DNA from: Paenibacillus herberti
Lineage (GTDB): Bacteria > Bacillota > Bacilli > Paenibacillales > Paenibacillaceae
Assembly (NCBI RefSeq): GCF_002233675.1
Contig: NZ_NMUQ01000003.1
Location: 381,641-445,640, forward strand
DNA length: 64,000 nt
Direction of reading: 5' to 3'
Notes under the pieces: generated by a model
Seen by the model: only the letters and a program-made list of their open reading frames with translations
What the model was told of the DNA's origin: nothing
Database searches by the model: none
Shown: in pieces, positions 51,085 through 60,177 of the stretch
Layout of the letters: each line of letters starts with the position of its first letter
Position numbering within the stretch: position 1 is the first letter of the stretch
Position numbers and translations under genes: made by a program

Positions 51085-51813
51085 ATGAAAGTATCCGTGT
51101 TTATCACCTGTTTGAGCGATGCGATTTACCCGCGTGTCGGGGAAGCAATGGCACGAATTCTGGCTCGCCAAGGCGTGCGGCTGGAATTTCCTAAAGTGCA
51201 AACCTGCTGCGGCCAGCCTGCTTACAACAGCGGTTATTGGGACGATGCCCGCAAAACGGCCCGGACGATTCTGAGCGCCTTCCAAGACAGTGATTTTGTC
51301 GTTTCTCCTTCAGGTTCATGCACGTACATGATCCATCATTACGAGGAGTTATTCAAGGATGAGCCGGAGCTGCAACGTCAGGCGCGGGAGCTGCAAGCGA
51401 AGACATACGAATTCACCCAGTTCCTCGTTCAGGTGCTTGGTGTAACGGATTTGGGGGCGCATTTTCCGCATAAAGTGACCTACCATCCTTCCTGCCACGG
51501 AAGCCGTCTGCTCGGTATTAAGGAAGAGCCGATGCAACTGCTGCGCGGAGTGGAGGGACTCCAGCTCGTTCCGCTGCCGTTTGCGGATGATTGTTGCGGC
51601 TTCGGCGGTACGTTTGCTGTCAAAATGGCGGATATATCCGGTGCGATGGTCACGGAGAAGGCCGACCATATTAAGGAGACCGAAGCCGAAGTGCTGGTCG
51701 GCCTGGACATGGCTTGCCTGATGAATATCGCGGGTAATTTGCGTCGACGCGGCGAGCCGGTACGAGTGATGCATTTGGCGGAGCTGCTTGAGGAAGGAGT
51801 GAAGGTCGGATGA
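51085..51813 (+). CDS. lutA: L-lactate utilisation protein A
   Basis: 242 residues with two CCG (heterodisulfide-reductase-type) cysteine motifs: KVQTCCGQPAYNSGYWDDA and PFADDCCGFGGTFAVK, plus SGSCTYMIHHYEE and YHPSCHG. With LutB and LutC it oxidises L-lactate to pyruvate by an iron-sulfur enzyme. AGAGGTG lies upstream of ATG. It overlaps lutB by four bases (ATGA). Confidence 0.95.
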   Translation: MKVSVFITCLSDAIYPRVGEAMARILARQGVRLEFPKVQTCCGQPAYNSGYWDDARKTARTILSAFQDSDFVVSPSGSCTYMIHHYEELFKDEPELQRQARELQAKTYEFTQFLVQVLGVTDLGAHFPHKVTYHPSCHGSRLLGIKEEPMQLLRGVEGLQLVPLPFADDCCGFGGTFAVKMADISGAMVTEKADHIKETEAEVLVGLDMACLMNIAGNLRRRGEPVRVMHLAELLEEGVKVG

Positions 51814-53519
51814 GCGTGCGCACGGAGCAAAAGGGGACGAATGCCCCAGCATCGACTACTGCTGAGTCGTTAGACCGAGCGGCCGGCCGGCAGATTACGG
51901 ATTTTCTTGCCGGAGATGACATCGCGGCTGGCACCGGCACAGGCGTGGCGGAGCATGGGCGAAGCGGCGAAAAGGTTCGCAAAGCTTCCGCGCATCCGCG
52001 TCCGTCGGCCCAGCCCGACACAGTCCGCGAGCGGGCGGGACTGGCGCTGAACGATGAGTTCCTGCGCAAAGCGGTTAAGTTCACGACAGAACGGCTGCGT
52101 AACGGGAAGTTAGAAGCTTCCGAGTCCCATGGCAACTGGGATATTTGGCGTGAGCAGGGGCGGCAGATCCGGCTGCACACAATTGCGCATCTGGATTATT
52201 ACTTGAATCTATTTGCCGACAATGCTCGGTTGAACGGGGTTCATGTGCATTTTGCCGCTACGGCGGAAGAAGCTGTCTCACTGTCCCTTGCAATCGCGGA
52301 GTCGGTTGGCGCACGCACGGTCGTGAAATCCAAGTCAATGGTGACGGAGGAGCTGCATCTCAATCACGCGCTGGAATCGATCGATGTTGAGGCAATTGAG
52401 ACTGATCTTGGCGAGTACATCATCCAGCTTGCTGGCGAGACTCCTTCGCATATCATCATTCCTGCAATCCACAAAAATCGCTACCAGATCGCAGAGTTGC
52501 TCTCCGCTGACGCTGGCGAAACACTGTCTCCCGACACGACGATTTTGGCGGGTTATGTGCGGCGCAAGTTGCGTGAGAAGTTTTTGGAAGCGGATATTGG
52601 GATGACGGGCTGCAACTTCGCGATAGCGGAGACGGGTTCGATGGTGTTGTTTGAAAATGAAGGCAACGCCCGCATGGTCACGACCGTGCCGAAAACGCAA
52701 ATTACACTCATGGGAATGGAACGGATCATTCCTTCCTGGGAGGATCTTGAGGTCATGGCCACGCTGCTGCCGCGCTCGGCTACCGGCCAGCGGTTGACCG
52801 TATATATGTCGGGCATTTCTGGCCCACGCCGCGAAAGCGATGCCGACGGGCCAGAAGAAATGCATATTATCATCCTCGACAATGGCCGCTCCAATCAGCT
52901 CGGCGACCCGGAATTCCAGGAGTTGCTCAACTGCATCCGTTGCGGCGCTTGTTTGAATGCCTGCCCGGTGTACCGGCATATCGGAGGACACGCCTATGGC
53001 GGCACTTACAGCGGCCCAATTGGGGCCGTGCTCACACCGGCTCTCAAAAGCAACGTCGCCGAGTGGGATGACATTGCCAGCGCTTCGAGTCTTTGCGGCG
53101 CCTGTTATGAAGCTTGTCCGGTTAAAATCCCGCTGCATGACATGCTTGTTTCGCTGCGTCGACGCAAAGTCGAGGCAGGGCGCGGTAACCCGCTGGAGAC
53201 AATCGGCATGAAAGGGTTCTCTACCGTCGCCGGTAACGCAAAACTGATGGGAGTCGCCCTAAAGATGGGCCGGATCGGCCAGCGGCTGATCGCCCGGAAA
53301 GGCGTCATTTCTACACGTATCGGCCCGCTCAAAGGCTGGAACACATACCGTGTTACGCCAACTCTTGCAGAGCAGCCTTTCCGCGAGCGCTGGGCAACGC
53401 TGGAGGAGGAACTGTCGGCCGGGCTGAGGGAGATGAACCCGGCGATGAAGCGCCGTATGGAGGAGAAAGCGCGTGAGAGCCGCGAGGCCGCGCAGCGGAA
53501 GGGAGATGGCGGACATTAA
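51810..53519 (+). CDS. lutB: L-lactate utilisation protein B, iron-sulfur subunit with N-terminal extension
   Basis: 569 residues. The core has two ferredoxin clusters: CIRCGACLNACPVY at about 375 and SLCGACYEACPVK at about 430, and the LUD domain with VKSKSMVTEELHLNHALES. Typical LutB is about 470-480 residues; here about 75 extra residues, Ala/Gly/Thr-rich, precede the usual N-terminus (FLRKAVKFTTERLR). The extension has no evident motif. The start overlaps lutA, so translation is coupled. Confidence 0.9.
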   Translation: MSVRTEQKGTNAPASTTAESLDRAAGRQITDFLAGDDIAAGTGTGVAEHGRSGEKVRKASAHPRPSAQPDTVRERAGLALNDEFLRKAVKFTTERLRNGKLEASESHGNWDIWREQGRQIRLHTIAHLDYYLNLFADNARLNGVHVHFAATAEEAVSLSLAIAESVGARTVVKSKSMVTEELHLNHALESIDVEAIETDLGEYIIQLAGETPSHIIIPAIHKNRYQIAELLSADAGETLSPDTTILAGYVRRKLREKFLEADIGMTGCNFAIAETGSMVLFENEGNARMVTTVPKTQITLMGMERIIPSWEDLEVMATLLPRSATGQRLTVYMSGISGPRRESDADGPEEMHIIILDNGRSNQLGDPEFQELLNCIRCGACLNACPVYRHIGGHAYGGTYSGPIGAVLTPALKSNVAEWDDIASASSLCGACYEACPVKIPLHDMLVSLRRRKVEAGRGNPLETIGMKGFSTVAGNAKLMGVALKMGRIGQRLIARKGVISTRIGPLKGWNTYRVTPTLAEQPFRERWATLEEELSAGLREMNPAMKRRMEEKARESREAAQRKGDGGH

Positions 53520-54531
53520 CAGGAAGACTGAGGGAACGACAGACATTAATTTGCAAGCAGAGGGAAGAGCGGATCAGCGTCGCCTGTGGCTACAGGAGCT
53601 GGAGCAAAAATCCATGGAACGTCAGGGGACGTTCATGGATAGCATTGCGGCCAAGCTCGGGCGGCCTCGCCAGGTGGCGAAGCCGGAGCAGCCGCATCGT
53701 GGTGCGCCAGATCTGTGGCGTAACTTCGAATGGAGCGCGGAAGAGCGGGCAGAGCGGTTCCGGCAGTATTTTACGGCGGCTGGCGGCCATGTGGAGCAAC
53801 TGCCGGACTTGGCGGCGGCAGGTCAGTTCATTGCCGCGAAAGCCCGCGATATGAAGGCGCAGCGAGTGCTGCGTCAGGACCAGCCGGAGCTTGCGGCGCT
53901 GGGGCTGGAGGCGGCGCTGCCGGAGCAGCAGGTACGTGTCTGGAACCGCGATGCCTTTGCAGGGCAAGCGGCTATGGGCGGCGCTGAGTCGGGCACAAGC
54001 GCGGTAAATGAGGCTGAGCGGCTAAATGCGGTTCAAGCATCCGCAAGCGCTGGGACTGAAGCTGAGCGGCTAGATGCGGCTCAAGCATCTGCAAGCGCTG
54101 GGACTGAAGTTGAGCGGCTAGATGCGGCTCAAGCATCTGCAAGCGCTGGGACTGAAGCCGACCGGCTAGATGCGGTCCAAGCGTCCGCGAACAACCGCGA
54201 GCGCTGGCTTGCCCACGCCGCGGAGGCTGACTTTGGTGTGGTGCTTGCCGATCATGCCGTCGCTTATACCGCCTCTGTCGTCGTAAAGTCCGCAGCTTAC
54301 AAGGGCCGCAGCGTCAGTCTGCTGCCGACGGCGCTGTTCGTGATCATCCCGCGCGATCGGCTGAAGACGCGGCTCGGGGAAGTTTTGCAGCCGTTAGATG
54401 AAGCGGGCCGGGCGGCACTGCCGGCGGGCATTCATTTTATATCCGGCCCGAGCCGCTCCGCGGACATCGAGAACGACCTGACAATTGGGGTTCATGGGCC
54501 TGGTATTGTATACGCTCTACTCATCGGGTAG
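53473..54531 (+). CDS. lutC: L-lactate utilisation protein C with inserted 16-residue repeats
   Basis: 352 residues as drawn; typical LutC is about 230-240. The conserved LUD core starts at MERQGTFMDSIAAKLGRP and ends with GPSRSADIENDLTIGVHGPG. Two additions explain the length: about 45 N-terminal residues overlapping lutB, and an insert of 3.7 copies of a 16-residue unit (consensus AERLDAAQASASAGTE, 54013-54189). GTG 53473 has GGAGGA seven bases upstream, but ATG 53506 or 53614 are possible true starts. LutC is the third subunit of the lactate oxidation complex. Confidence 0.85.
   Translation: MRAARPRSGREMADINRKTEGTTDINLQAEGRADQRRLWLQELEQKSMERQGTFMDSIAAKLGRPRQVAKPEQPHRGAPDLWRNFEWSAEERAERFRQYFTAAGGHVEQLPDLAAAGQFIAAKARDMKAQRVLRQDQPELAALGLEAALPEQQVRVWNRDAFAGQAAMGGAESGTSAVNEAERLNAVQASASAGTEAERLDAAQASASAGTEVERLDAAQASASAGTEADRLDAVQASANNRERWLAHAAEADFGVVLADHAVAYTASVVVKSAAYKGRSVSLLPTALFVIIPRDRLKTRLGEVLQPLDEAGRAALPAGIHFISGPSRSADIENDLTIGVHGPGIVYALLIG
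54013..54189 (+). repeat. 48-base in-frame tandem repeat inside lutC
   Basis: Three full units of 48 bases (54013, 54061, 54109) and a 33-base partial, nearly identical at the DNA level, encoding (A/V)ERL(D/N)A(A/V)QASASAGTE. Near-identity shows recent expansion; copy number probably varies between strains. Confidence 0.85.
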
Positions 54532-54557
54532 GATGAGGGCAAAGGGGGCATTGGGCT

Positions 54558-55271
54558 GTGGAGGTCAAACCGCTAAGCAAGCAAAATCATTATGAGGCGA
54601 TTGCGGAGCAACTGCGCCGTCTGATCGACGAGGGCAGCGTCGCTGCAGGCGAGAAGCTGCCTTCAGCGCGTGAGCTGTCGGAGCGCTTCGGCGTCGGCCG
54701 CTCCACGATGCGTGAGGCGCTGAGCGCCCTGAAGGCGATGGGCTACATCGACATCCGCCAGGGCGGAGGCAGTGTCGTACGCCCGCTAGCGGAGCGTCTT
54801 CCGGCGGGTGTACCGCCGCTGCTCGCCGCTGCGCAAGCTAGCCGCGAGGAACTGCTGGAGCTGCTCGAGGCGCGCCGCTCTCTGGAGCTGGCTAACGTTG
54901 CGCTAGCCGCGCATAAGCGCAGCGATGCGGATCTCGCTCGGCTGCATGAGCTGTCGGACGGCATGCGGCTGACGCTCGGCGATGATCTCGCCGGTGAGCG
55001 CTTTGATATGGAATTCCATTTGGCGCTGGCTCACGCGACTCATAATCGCATGATGGTCCAGCTTTACGAGTCGCTGATGGCGCCAATCGAGCGCACGATT
55101 CGTGCGGTTCGGCGGGCCGAGCTGTATTCAAGCCGCGAGGTAGCCGGCCAGCTAGCTGATGCTCATGAGCTTATTTTGCAAGCCGTGGAACGAGGAGACG
55201 CTGAGCTGGCTGCTGCTGAGATGGACGCTCATTTGGAGCATGTGGAGCAGATCGTGATGCGACATCTTTAA
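54558..55271 (+). CDS. lutR: FadR-subfamily GntR regulator (LutR-like)
   Basis: 237 residues. The winged helix (LRRLIDEGSVAAGEKLPSAR then FGVGRSTMREALSALKAMGY) is followed by an all-helical FCD domain with the metal-ligand pattern D-x3-H and later histidines (FDMEFHLALAHATHNRMMV, LADAHELILQAV). B. subtilis LutR represses lutABC and responds to lactate. GTG start with AAGGGGG upstream. 26 bases after lutC, so it controls its own operon. The palindrome at 51047 is its likely site. Confidence 0.8.
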   Translation: MEVKPLSKQNHYEAIAEQLRRLIDEGSVAAGEKLPSARELSERFGVGRSTMREALSALKAMGYIDIRQGGGSVVRPLAERLPAGVPPLLAAAQASREELLELLEARRSLELANVALAAHKRSDADLARLHELSDGMRLTLGDDLAGERFDMEFHLALAHATHNRMMVQLYESLMAPIERTIRAVRRAELYSSREVAGQLADAHELILQAVERGDAELAAAEMDAHLEHVEQIVMRHL

Positions 55272-55350
55272 TTTGAAATTTGGAACTCGAAATTCAGAAC
55301 TATGAATATGGAATTCGGAATTACAAATATGGAATTCCGAACTCGAAAGT
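55272..55350. repeat. Short degenerate repeats rich in GGAATTC
   Basis: Units such as TTTGGAACTCGAAATTCAG, AATATGGAATTCGGAATTAC and AATATGGAATTCCGAACTCG follow each other with a period of about 23 bases. GGAATTCC palindromes give local hairpins. No coding or terminator role is evident. Confidence 0.5.
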
Positions 55351-55491
55351 CGGCATTTGAGCAAGGAATGACGAGCCCAGCAGGCAGGAATTCCTGTCCG
55401 TTCCGCGAATAGGGTTTTTTAGAAGGCAGAATTGGCTATTTGCGCATTGAAGGAATGCTGATCTGCTGTACGCGACAGGAGGCGGTTCATA

Positions 55492-56478
55492 ATGGGCGAC
55501 AAAGAACGTGATATTCGTTGGGGGATCGTAGGTCCCGGAGGAATTTCAGATAGCTTCGCAAACGATCTTAAACATGTCCCTGGTGCGAGTTTAATGGCTG
55601 TTACCGGACGCAATGCGGATAAAACGAAGGCTTTTGCCGACAAGCATGGAATTCCACGCAGTTATGGAAGCGCTGCAGAGCTAGCTGCTGATTTGGATGT
55701 AGACATCGTGTATATCGGGACGATCCATCCTGCGCACAAGCAAAATATGCTGGATTGCATCGCCGGAGGCAAACATGTGTTATGTGAAAAGCCGTTCACG
55801 ATGGATGCCGAGGAGGCCCGTGAAGTTGCAGCAGCTGCCGCAGCCAAAGGGGTATTCGTAATGGAGGCGATGTGGACACGTTTCCTGCCGCCAATCCGCA
55901 AAGTAAGACAATGGCTGGACGAAGGCCTCATCGGCGAGGTCAAGTTGCTGAAGGCTGAATTCGGCTTTGATTTTGGATGGAATCCAGAGCATCGCCTGCT
56001 AAAAAAGGAGCTGGGAGGCGGCACGTTGCTCGACGCTGGTATTTATCCGGTTTCCTTCGCTTCCTTTGTGTTCGGTGAACAGCCGACCCGGATTCAGAGC
56101 GTCGTCAACATCGGGAAGACAGGTGTGGATGAGCAGTTCTCTTTGCTGTTCGAGTACGAAGGAGGAAGAACAGCTTCGCTGCATGGAGCGATCCAACTGC
56201 TCATGGAGAACGAGGCCTGGATCTACGGCACGAAGGGCAAAATCCGCGTTCCCGGCTTCCTATGGTCCAACCGTGCAGAACTGCATGTACAAGGCCAAGA
56301 GCCCGTCATCGTTACGGATGAACGGGAATTTCATGGTTACGTCTACGAGGCGATGGAGTGCATGACGGCCATCCGCGAAGGGCGAATGATCAGCGACACA
56401 ATGCCGATGGACGAAACGGTTGATATTATGGCTACGCTTGATGCCATTCGCTCTCAGTGGGGCTTGAAATACGAATAG
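55492..56478 (+). CDS. Gfo/Idh/MocA-family NAD(P)-dependent oxidoreductase
   Basis: 328 residues. The N-terminal Rossmann fold has WGIVGPGGISDSFANDL and the catalytic lysine motif CEKPFTMDAEEAREV; the C-terminal domain has the GTLLDAGIYPVSFASFVFGE signature of trans-dihydrodiol/xylose-type members. It likely oxidises a sugar or cyclitol in the cytosol. AGGAGG lies nine bases before ATG. Monocistronic, so substrate cannot be inferred from context. Confidence 0.85.
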   Translation: MGDKERDIRWGIVGPGGISDSFANDLKHVPGASLMAVTGRNADKTKAFADKHGIPRSYGSAAELAADLDVDIVYIGTIHPAHKQNMLDCIAGGKHVLCEKPFTMDAEEAREVAAAAAAKGVFVMEAMWTRFLPPIRKVRQWLDEGLIGEVKLLKAEFGFDFGWNPEHRLLKKELGGGTLLDAGIYPVSFASFVFGEQPTRIQSVVNIGKTGVDEQFSLLFEYEGGRTASLHGAIQLLMENEAWIYGTKGKIRVPGFLWSNRAELHVQGQEPVIVTDEREFHGYVYEAMECMTAIREGRMISDTMPMDETVDIMATLDAIRSQWGLKYE

Positions 56479-56632
56479 CGTATTCCCTAGGGCATAGCGT
56501 CAGCGCTGATAACGCGCTTCCTATTGTTGCCCGCCAACGCTTGCTAATGCTTGCTAGCCAACGATCCATAATACTCCGCAACCTTTCGACGATTAATAAC
56601 GTTTTTTATTAATTTGAAAGGGGAGGATTGAA

Positions 56633-56839
56633 TTGGAAAACAATAGTCAGGACAGCAATACCCCTCCAGAAGACAACAAAACGAAAAGTACGAATCATCT
56701 CGCTCTCTGGATGAGCATTGGTACCGCGGTCGGAATATCAATCGGTGTGGTAATGGACAATATTGCATTGGGAGTCGGCATTGGAATCGCCATCGGAGTG
56801 GCTATCGGAGCCGCCTTTCAGTCCAAAAATAAAATCTAG
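56633..56839 (+). CDS. Small glycine-zipper membrane protein
   Basis: 68 residues starting at TTG with AAGGGGAGG upstream. A polar head (MENNSQDSNTPPEDNKTKST) precedes two hydrophobic helices with G-x3-G spacing: MSIGTAVGISIGVVM and ALGVGIGIAIGVAIGAAF. Glycine zippers pack membrane helices tightly. Function unknown. Confidence 0.6.
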   Translation: MENNSQDSNTPPEDNKTKSTNHLALWMSIGTAVGISIGVVMDNIALGVGIGIAIGVAIGAAFQSKNKI

Positions 56840-56907
56840 CCTTGCCATTATTGGCTGACACAAGGGGTAGATTATGGAATTGATTGAAAATTAAGTTACA
56901 TCAGCAA

Positions 56908-56946
56908 GACGGGAGGAGACTGAGCCAAGCTCAGCTTCCTCCCGTT
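56908..56946 (+). terminator. Rho-independent terminator
   Basis: ACGGGAGGAGACTGAGC pairs with GCTCAGCTTCCTCCCGT around CAA; followed by TTGTTTG. Confidence 0.8.
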
Positions 56947-57024
56947 TGTTTGTAAGCTCCTATCGCATCGCTTTCAACACTAACTAAACTCATCGCACAG
57001 CAGCTCGATCATTCACGCATTAGC

Positions 57025-57208
57025 TAACGTACCTGAGAGAGTTTATTCCTGCTCAAACACAGGGTTCGAATCAGCTAGTGGACCTGAGAAGCGTTATTTG
57101 GGTCAGAAATGATGATATTACCAGGAAATCCCCTCTATAGCGTCTCTCAGATCCGTTACACCTCGAAAACCATCGATTTTGCTGGAATAAGGCTTCTCAG
57201 GTCCTTTA
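57025..57208. repeat. Cluster of four dispersed-repeat copies in both orientations
   Basis: Direct copies at 57025-57058 (TAACGTACCTGAGAGAGTTT then ATTCC) and 57076-57110 (TAGTGGACCTGAGAAGCG); inverted copies at 57125-57159 and 57176-57208, which read TAACGGATCTGAGAGACG and TAAAGGACCTGAGAAGCC on the minus strand. Opposed copies can form long hairpins (GGACCTGAGAAGC with GCTTCTCAGGTCC). Confidence 0.65.
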
Positions 57209-57250
57209 CGCATGGAGGTGCTTTAATTCATACACTAGCGAAACGTAGAA

Positions 57251-57339
57251 AGCCACAGCGTGACCATTCAACCATGTTAGAGCAAAGCTCATCGAGCCAC
57301 AGCGTGACCATTCATCCATGCTATAGCAAAACTCAAGCG
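57251..57339. repeat. 44-base tandem repeat
   Basis: Two units beginning AGCCACAGCGTGACCATTCA at 57251 and 57295, with a degenerate third piece (CTCAGCTCGGCCATTATGCA) at 57343. The stretch 56947-57386 has no supportable gene; the ORF crossing it is built from repeats. Confidence 0.6.
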
Positions 57340-57386
57340 CCCCTCAGCTCGGCCATTATGCACTATAGCTGGTTCAATTAGTCGAT

Positions 57387-58361
57387 TCAGATGCCCTTCT
57401 GTCTCCGTTCAAAACTGACCGCATAGGCGTCATGGCGGAAGTTTAGAATCGGATCAGGAGTAAGTTCGATGCCCGGGCCTGTGACGGTCGGGTCCATGAC
57501 TAGTCCGTCCGGCTCCTCGATCAGCTCAACAATAAACAGATGCCCGGCTTCGAGCGTCTCGCGGTTACTTGGCCAACGTGCAGTGCAATCGTCGACGGGG
57601 TCCCATTCCTCGCCCAGCGTCAGCCGGAGCGTGAAGCCAATCGGAGAAGTGCCGAGACGATCGCGCAGCTCATCCTCAAGGTAATCTTTAGAGCTGACGG
57701 CCGCCTTAATCAGCGGCAAATGAGCCTCTTCAGCATCCGGAATCCACTCGTATTTTACCGGACGTCGGCGTCCATTCTCATCCACAAAGTAAAAAGCATG
57801 GATGGAATAGTAAGGCACGGAAGCGAAGCTGGCGGGCGGCTTGAGCGATGATATAGACGTCAGCGCTTCAGCGGCATGGGGAAACAGCTGCAGCATGCCC
57901 TTTAGCCTGTCCTTAATGGAATCGCCACGGCGGGTCATGTCCCTCGCGGCAAGCATCATTTCGAGGAAGGATTCCGGTGTCCGCGCTACAAAAACAGGTG
58001 CAGTGACAGCTGATATTACAGGCTTTTCGCCCTGTACGCTCTCTACACCCCGTGCACCCTGCCCGTCGGGCAGTTGAAATTGTAAGGCCATTCCCTTGGC
58101 CGGGGACATTAAATCCCGCGAAGCCGGGTCGGCCGCGCTGTTGGAGAAGCGAATAATCGCTTCGCAAGGCGTCTGCTGCAGATGTGCAGCGAAAGTCAAT
58201 CGAGCCGCTTGGCCGGAAGGGGTGAACACGCCTTTGGCGCAAATGCCTCGGGCATGCGCCCGGCGTTTGCCGGGATGAGTGCCGCTCAGCTCTTCGATCG
58301 CATCCACGGAGCGGGCAGGAAGCTTGTCCGATGCAGGCATCGGTTCTTGCATGTTGGTCAT
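57387..58361 (-). CDS. Catalase-family haem protein (SrpA-like catalase-related peroxidase)
   Basis: 324 residues, the small catalase-related class rather than full catalase (about 480). Seen features: the distal region GTHPGKRRAHARGICAKGVF with the expected histidine, IIRFSNSAADP with the conserved Asn region, and the proximal haem ligand segment LNFRHDAYAVSFERRQ with Arg-x3-Tyr. It may reduce organic peroxides using haem. ATG 58361 with AAAGGAG nine bases upstream is preferred over the extended frame from 58403. Monocistronic. SrpA-type enzymes may be exported, but no signal peptide is visible here. Confidence 0.8.
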   Translation of the reverse strand: MTNMQEPMPASDKLPARSVDAIEELSGTHPGKRRAHARGICAKGVFTPSGQAARLTFAAHLQQTPCEAIIRFSNSAADPASRDLMSPAKGMALQFQLPDGQGARGVESVQGEKPVISAVTAPVFVARTPESFLEMMLAARDMTRRGDSIKDRLKGMLQLFPHAAEALTSISSLKPPASFASVPYYSIHAFYFVDENGRRRPVKYEWIPDAEEAHLPLIKAAVSSKDYLEDELRDRLGTSPIGFTLRLTLGEEWDPVDDCTARWPSNRETLEAGHLFIVELIEEPDGLVMDPTVTGPGIELTPDPILNFRHDAYAVSFERRQKGI

Positions 58362-58627
58362 GGCAGAAGCTCCTTTGCAGACGGGTATAGTTATTATTAC
58401 CATAATTACCTACAGATCAACCGTAATCACGTAGGAAAAAGAAAAACAAGCCTATTTTAACGTTTAGTAAATATTTCTCTGTTGGGCTAATAAATACGAG
58501 CTATGGTATTGTATAATACGGCGCTGCAATAAGTTTTTCCATGCATCAGAATATGAATTCCATTCTGATAATTATTCTTATACGCAGTGGATAAATAAGT
58601 GTTATAGAAATAAAGGGGATGTATTTA

Positions 58628-60145
58628 TTGAAAATAATGGTATCTAAAATTGCAATAACTGCGGCATCAGCAGTTTTGCTAACGTCAGTCGTTTCGGGAA
58701 AAAACGTGCTGATTGCACCTATAAGTGCGCAAAGCCAAACGATCAACGTGAAGCCTGCTGAGACGGAAGAAGCGTTCAAAAATCCGTTTATCGGATTCCG
58801 TCCATCTAGGTACGTTGATGATCCATCTTTCGTCGATCATGAATATGGGACCGTGTACAAGCAGTACATTAAGTACTCCGATCTAGAAACTAATGCTGCA
58901 GACTCGGTTGAGAAAATCAAGCTGTGGAGCAACAAAACTTGGGCTGGGATCGAAAAGAAAAACATCAAGGTCATTCCAAGGGTATTTATCGTTTACCCGG
59001 ATGTAGGCGAATACTGGCCGAATGATATTCCACATGATAAAAGCACGCCTGAAGCAGAAGCTGCCCGCTGGTTGACACCGCAGATAAAGCAGCGTCTCAC
59101 TGATTTCATCGCCAAGCTTGGACAGGCTTGGGATTATGATTCCCGCGTCGCTTATATTGAGCTTGGACTGTGGGGCAACTGGGGTGAGCATCATATTTAT
59201 CCGGTAGAAATGCCAGGCGGCGGCGATCGCATTCCGGCTGAGTTCCAAAAGGCGCTTGGCGACGCAGTGGTCAAAGCATTTAAAAATAAAAAGGTGCAGG
59301 TCCGCTATCCGGAAACGTTCAAGGAATACAATTTTGGTTACTTGTGGGACTCCTTCGGCCTGCCAGAGGATCATGAATCCGGTGATGGAATCATCGCCAA
59401 TAACAACTGGAAAACGGCAGTAAATGGCGGTGAGGTTGCCTACAATTGGGGCGACCTGAGCAATATCGGCAATAGTCCCGATGAGAGTCTGCAAAGCCCG
59501 TCAAATACGGCTTATTTGAACGACTGGATTCGTAAAACCCATACGTCCAGCTTGGGCTGGATCTCGGAGTATGATCAAAATGATCCAAAAACAGCGGTCG
59601 GTGCGACTGAAATGCAAAAAACGCTCGGTTACCGTTTTGTTATCAACCAGGCAAACTTCACAGCACAGACGAAGCCGGGCGGCAAGCTTTATGCAGGTTT
59701 TGACGTCACCAACGTTGGTTCTGCACCGCTCTACTATAAGTGGAAGGTGGAAGCTGCGCTTCTTAATCCGGATCGCTCGGTAGCTTGGAGAAGCGGATTT
59801 AATAATGTCGATGTCCGTAACTGGCTGCCAGGAGACAAATGGAACTCTGCAACTAAGAGTTATGAAATCCAACCGAAGAAAATAAGCATCTACAATACCT
59901 TTACTCTTCCGGCAGGACTGAAAAAAGGCACTTATACGCTTGCTCTCTCCATCAACGATCCTGCAGGTGACATGCCAAGCGTGCGCTTTGCGGTGAAGAA
60001 TTATTACAAGGGCGGGCGGATGCCGCTTGGTAAGGTAGGTATCGGACAAGCGCCTGAGAATCAGGATTTGGGCAAGTTCGACTTGCTGAAAACAGACCAA
60101 TCTCTGCATTATAAAATGGAAGCGCACAGAATGCGGATTAAATAA
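58628..60145 (+). CDS. Secreted DUF4832-like protein, possible glycoside-hydrolase fold
   Basis: 505 residues with an N-terminal signal sequence (ISKIAITAASAVLLTSVVSG region). The mature part begins with FKNPFIGFRPSRYVD, then a TIM-barrel-like stretch containing YIELGLWGNWGEHHIYPVEM (Glu, Trp-Gly-x-Trp-Gly-Glu-His), as in DUF4832/GH-like proteins, and from about residue 340 a beta-sandwich (AGFDVTNVGSAPLYYKWKVE). Likely acts on extracellular polysaccharide (inference). TTG 58628 with AAAGGGG nine bases before is chosen; ATG 58619 abuts the ribosome site. Confidence 0.65.
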   Translation: MKIMVSKIAITAASAVLLTSVVSGKNVLIAPISAQSQTINVKPAETEEAFKNPFIGFRPSRYVDDPSFVDHEYGTVYKQYIKYSDLETNAADSVEKIKLWSNKTWAGIEKKNIKVIPRVFIVYPDVGEYWPNDIPHDKSTPEAEAARWLTPQIKQRLTDFIAKLGQAWDYDSRVAYIELGLWGNWGEHHIYPVEMPGGGDRIPAEFQKALGDAVVKAFKNKKVQVRYPETFKEYNFGYLWDSFGLPEDHESGDGIIANNNWKTAVNGGEVAYNWGDLSNIGNSPDESLQSPSNTAYLNDWIRKTHTSSLGWISEYDQNDPKTAVGATEMQKTLGYRFVINQANFTAQTKPGGKLYAGFDVTNVGSAPLYYKWKVEAALLNPDRSVAWRSGFNNVDVRNWLPGDKWNSATKSYEIQPKKISIYNTFTLPAGLKKGTYTLALSINDPAGDMPSVRFAVKNYYKGGRMPLGKVGIGQAPENQDLGKFDLLKTDQSLHYKMEAHRMRIK

Positions 60146-60177
60146 TGCTCATGACTGGCAAATAGAGCGAGTTCGCT

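Noticed and set aside
57109..57381. 90-codon ORF between the glycine-zipper gene and the catalase-like gene
   Set aside because: It is composed of dispersed and tandem repeats and shares peptide text (RLLRS-TH-G-LIH) with another repeat copy at 26400 on the minus strand; no ribosome site.
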